Of a stretch of DNA of 8,717 nt, positions 6,949 through 8,717 are shown piece by piece. The notes under the pieces are model-generated. The model had not been told where the DNA came from. It did not search any database and saw only the letters and a list, made by a program, of their open reading frames with translations. Source of the stretch: UBA11540 sp003445125 (GTDB lineage: Bacteria; Bacillota; Clostridia; Oscillospirales; Ruminococcaceae); NCBI GenBank assembly GCA_937899435.1, contig CALBQG010000039.1, positions 1-8,717 on the forward strand. The letters run 5' to 3'. Within the stretch, counting starts at the first letter, position 1; every line of letters begins with the position of its first letter. A program made the translations under genes and the position numbers.

Positions 6949-6956
6949 CTATTCAA
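6928..6956 (-). promoter_or_regulatory. Sigma-A-type promoter for nadE
   Basis: On the - strand, TTGAAT (complement of 6951-6956) and TATACT (complement of 6928-6933) are separated by exactly 17 nt. A TG one base before the -10 (TGGTATACT) gives an extended -10. The predicted start of transcription is about 30-35 nt upstream of the nadE ATG. The -35 overlaps the stop codon of the upstream acetyltransferase gene (6949-6951). Confidence 0.8.
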
Positions 6957-7449
6957 TCGTTTTCAGATCTTTCTGATAAAAGTCCACGCCGAGCCAGGTG
7001 TTCATTTTCCAGCCCACGTCCTCCAGTCGCCCGACATAGCGAAAGCCTCGGCGTTCATGAAAGCGTCGGCTCTCCTCATTGGCAGAAGTGACGAGCGAAA
7101 CAATTTGGCGAATGCCCTGTTTTTTTGCCGATTGCTCAATTTCCTTGAGCAAAGCGGTTCCCACACCGGCCGCATGAACGTTTTTGTCCACATAGACGGA
7201 CAGATCGGCGGTATACCGATAGGCAGAGCGCGGATTGAAGCAATCAAGATACGCATATCCAACCAACTTGCCGTCAAGCTCGGCGGCAAAATACGGGTAA
7301 GACGCGAGAATCCGCCGCACCCGCGCGGAAAACTCCGTTTCGGACAACGGGGTTTCTTCAAAAGTCACGGTAGTATTTTCGATGTACCAATTATAAATAT
7401 CCAAGCACGCGGATAGATCCTTTTCCTCCAACGGACGAATCGTCAGCAT
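6949..7449 (-). CDS. GNAT N-acetyltransferase, phosphinothricin-acetyltransferase-like (PAT/MnaT family)
   Basis: A 166-aa GNAT-fold enzyme that uses acetyl-CoA to acetylate an amino group. The sequence follows the PAT/MnaT pattern: MLTIRPLEEKDL start, IYNWYIENTTVTFEE (about 18-32), VGYAYLDCFNPRSAYRYTADLSVYV (about 63-87), acetyl-CoA loop around HAAGVGTALL (92-101), NEESRRFHERRGFRYVG (about 124-140), and a C-terminal W-x-x-V-D-F-Y-Q-K-D-L. Relatives acetylate phosphinothricin or methionine sulfone/sulfoximine and similar amino acids; the true substrate here is unknown. ATG 7449 is chosen because GAGGAGGG lies 7 nt upstream and the protein then begins with the family's usual residues; the longer frame from 7518 would add about 23 residues coding-overlapped with the upstream gene. 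It overlaps the DUF45 gene by 7 nt (ATGCTGA) and is the last gene of the operon. Confidence 0.9.
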   Translation of the reverse strand: MLTIRPLEEKDLSACLDIYNWYIENTTVTFEETPLSETEFSARVRRILASYPYFAAELDGKLVGYAYLDCFNPRSAYRYTADLSVYVDKNVHAAGVGTALLKEIEQSAKKQGIRQIVSLVTSANEESRRFHERRGFRYVGRLEDVGWKMNTWLGVDFYQKDLKTIE

Positions 7450-8003
7450 TTTTCTCCCTCCTCGGGTTTCAGGCGCAGCAAGAGCTGTGCGCCGTTTTCT
7501 TTCAGCCATTGACGGCAAGCATCATAGTTTGGAAACACACGGGAGATTTCCGCGTAAAAATGCTTGGAATGGTTCATGTGCTTTCGGTGGCAAAGTTCGT
7601 GTACCACCACACTGTCCAACACCTCCTGCGGCGCAAGCAGCAAAAGGCAGTTGAAGCTCAGATTTCCCCTTCCGGAACAACTCCCCCAGCGGGAGGTCTG
7701 GTGGCGCACGGTGATACGTCCGTAGGTGACGCCGATTTTCGGTGCATAAAAAGCGACACGTTCGGCAAACACCGTTTTTGCCCGATCGCTGAGTACCCGA
7801 ATTTCTTCCCCGGTAAGCGGAGAGACAAAACCGGCATTTTCGGACGCCCGGCGTTCCTGCTTTTCAATCCACGACTTCTCTTTTTCCAAAAAAGCATCGA
7901 CCTGCGCCTGCGTTGCCGCATTCGGCACACGCACAAGAAGTTCCCCGAAGCGCATTTCAAGGCAGAATGTCTTTCTGGCGGAACGAATCACGGTGATTTT
8001 CAT
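7443..8003 (-). CDS. DUF45 (YgjP/SprT-like) zinc metallopeptidase family protein
   Basis: A 186-aa protein of the YgjP-like DUF45 family, predicted zinc-dependent metallohydrolases whose physiological substrates are mostly unknown. The active-site motif HELCH is at 135-139 (H135, E136, H139), and the likely third ligand is H148 in the downstream HSKHFY. The strongly conserved RWGSCS is at 105-110, followed by GNLSFNCLLLLAP and the VLDSVVVHELCH helix, in the usual order. Length is somewhat short for the family (often about 220-240 aa); the N-terminal beta region appears reduced but no key residue is missing. There is no signal peptide, so it is probably cytosolic. GGAG (complement of 8009-8012) precedes the ATG by 5 nt. 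It overlaps the upstream gene by 4 nt (ATGA) and the GNAT gene by 7 nt. Confidence 0.92.
   Translation of the reverse strand: MKITVIRSARKTFCLEMRFGELLVRVPNAATQAQVDAFLEKEKSWIEKQERRASENAGFVSPLTGEEIRVLSDRAKTVFAERVAFYAPKIGVTYGRITVRHQTSRWGSCSGRGNLSFNCLLLLAPQEVLDSVVVHELCHRKHMNHSKHFYAEISRVFPNYDACRQWLKENGAQLLLRLKPEEGEKC
7456..7463 (-). promoter_or_regulatory. Ribosome binding site fixing the GNAT start
   Basis: On the - strand GAGGAGGG lies inside the end of the DUF45 gene, with the AGGAGG core (complement of 7457-7462) 7 nt before ATG 7449. It supports the shorter start and translational coupling to the upstream gene. Confidence 0.8.
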
Positions 8004-8497
8004 TTTTTCTCCGATTCTTCCATCAGCTTCAGAATTTTTTTCTGATTTTCAAGCACAGCGTCCAGCTTTTTATGAAGATCGTCGATAATCAACTCGTTTT
8101 TCAGGTTCACCTTATAATCGTTTTCCGCTCGCTCCCGATCCTTGGCTTCCTGTCGGTTCTGACTCATCATGATAAGCGGCGCCTGCACGGCGGCAATACA
8201 CGAAAGCACAAGATTAAGTAAAATGAAGGGATAGGCATCAAACGCGTGGGTTGCCAGCAGAATATTTCCCACCATCCAAAGAACCATCACGCCGATAAAA
8301 CTGAAAATAAATGCCCAGCTTCCCGCAAATTTTGCCACGGCATCTGCAGCGCGCTGTCCGAAAGAGGGTTTGCCCCCGATTTCGGAGTTGACGGTAATTT
8401 TGGTATCGATCAACTGATGAATCAGTTCTTCGTCCGTGAACTCACGGTCAGTGACATGAAGCAGTTCACGCACAATTTTTTGTCTTTCGTTTTTCAT
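8000..8497 (-). CDS. DUF1003 family membrane protein
   Basis: A 165-aa protein of the DUF1003 family, function unknown. It has a soluble N-terminus (1-58), two transmembrane helices (about 60-82 and 90-112), and a C-terminal amphipathic, probably coiled-coil tail (about 115-162, many Lys/Glu with spaced Leu/Ile). Family marks are SFGQRAADAVAKFAGSW before the first helix, YPFILLNLVLSCIAAVQAPLIMMSQNRQ across the second, and KDRERAENDYKVNLKNE after it. GAGGAG (complement of 8503-8508), inside the end of the MATE gene, precedes the ATG by 5 nt. Its start overlaps the MATE stop by 4 nt and its stop overlaps the DUF45 start by 4 nt. I do not know its role. Confidence 0.92.
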   Translation of the reverse strand: MKNERQKIVRELLHVTDREFTDEELIHQLIDTKITVNSEIGGKPSFGQRAADAVAKFAGSWAFIFSFIGVMVLWMVGNILLATHAFDAYPFILLNLVLSCIAAVQAPLIMMSQNRQEAKDRERAENDYKVNLKNELIIDDLHKKLDAVLENQKKILKLMEESEKK

Positions 8498-8717
8498 AAA
8501 ATCTCCTCTTGCCCGACAATATGTTTGTTATAAAATGCAATCAAAAACGGAACCGAAATCACAAACGTCATCAGATCCGCCACCGGTTGACTGATCTGCA
8601 CACCGAGGCATTGCCAGAAAATCGGCAGAATCAGCACCGCGGGAATAAAGAATATTCCCTGTCTGCACGCGGCGAGAAGCGTCGCGGCGGCTTTGAACCC
8701 CAGGCACTGATACAGCT
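8494..8717 (-). CDS. MATE-family efflux transporter, C-terminal fragment (gene continues beyond the window)
   Basis: An open frame on the - strand enters from the window edge and ends with TGA at 8494-8496. About 74 residues are visible and the start is outside. The sequence reads LYQCLGFKAAATLLAACRQG, then FFIPAVLILP, and continues as two hydrophobic segments. This is characteristic of the last two helices of clostridial MATE (multi antimicrobial extrusion) transporters, where G-x-x-x-A-A-x-x-x-x-x-x-R-Q-G-x-x-F-I-P and a late QPVADL are common. MATE proteins export cationic drugs, dyes or metabolites using Na+ or H+ gradients. The stop overlaps the DUF1003 start by 4 nt (ATGA), so it is the upstream member of a coupled operon. 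The promoter lies outside the window. Confidence 0.88.
   Translation of the reverse strand, partial: LYQCLGFKAAATLLAACRQGIFFIPAVLILPIFWQCLGVQISQPVADLMTFVISVPFLIAFYNKHIVGQEEIL

Noticed and set aside
7450..7518. N-terminal extension of the GNAT protein to ATG 7518
   Set aside because: The extra residues (MPSMAERKRRTALAAPETRG...) are out-of-frame translation of the DUF45 gene; the family start MLTIRP at 7449 has its own strong ribosome binding site.
1..8717. CRISPR array, tRNA, rRNA, transposon or phage genes
   Set aside because: No spaced direct repeats, no cloverleaf-like or rRNA sequence, and no transposase or integrase-like protein was seen on either strand.

Overview
The window looks like chromosomal DNA of a low-to-mid GC Bacillota organism, probably a gut Clostridia of the Oscillospiraceae/Ruminococcaceae type. 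This is inferred from strong AGGAGG-type ribosome binding sites, tightly packed operons, an ECF sigma/short anti-sigma pair of clostridial style, a Ser-rich lipoprotein linker and a long glutamine-dependent NAD synthetase. No rRNA, tRNA, CRISPR array, insertion sequence or phage gene was seen.

Layout. (1) Positions 2-454 (+) hold the 3' end of an adenine phosphoribosyltransferase-like gene, closed by a hairpin terminator at about 468-510. (2) Positions 622-4894 (+) form one five-gene unit: ECF sigma factor, a membrane protein that is the likely anti-sigma factor, a secreted lipoprotein resembling DUF4358 proteins, an MBOAT O-acyltransferase (AlgI/DltB type), and a membrane-anchored AlgJ/AlgX/DHHW-type SGNH protein. 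A candidate ECF-type promoter (TGCAAC...GTCT) lies upstream of the sigma gene. (3) A perfect 18-bp hairpin at 4894-4933 separates this unit from the convergent nadE and probably terminates both. (4) Positions 4938-6887 (-) encode glutamine-hydrolysing NAD+ synthetase, with its own sigma-A-type promoter. (5) Positions 6949-8717 (-) form a translationally coupled operon: MATE transporter (only the C-terminus is in the window), DUF1003 membrane protein, DUF45 (YgjP/SprT-like) metalloprotein and a phosphinothricin-acetyltransferase-like GNAT. Its likely terminator surrounds the nadE promoter.

How the parts fit. The most interesting unit is the sigma-to-acetylation operon. MBOAT and AlgJ/AlgX-like proteins work together in other bacteria to move acyl groups across the membrane onto an extracellular polymer. 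Placing an ECF sigma factor, its likely membrane antagonist and a lipoprotein directly ahead of them suggests a self-regulated, envelope-stress-induced polymer O-acylation module. It is analogous in logic to SigV-controlled OatA in Bacillus but uses different enzymes. The polymer, the inducing signal and the role of the lipoprotein cannot be read from the sequence. The remaining genes look like ordinary metabolic and resistance or housekeeping functions.
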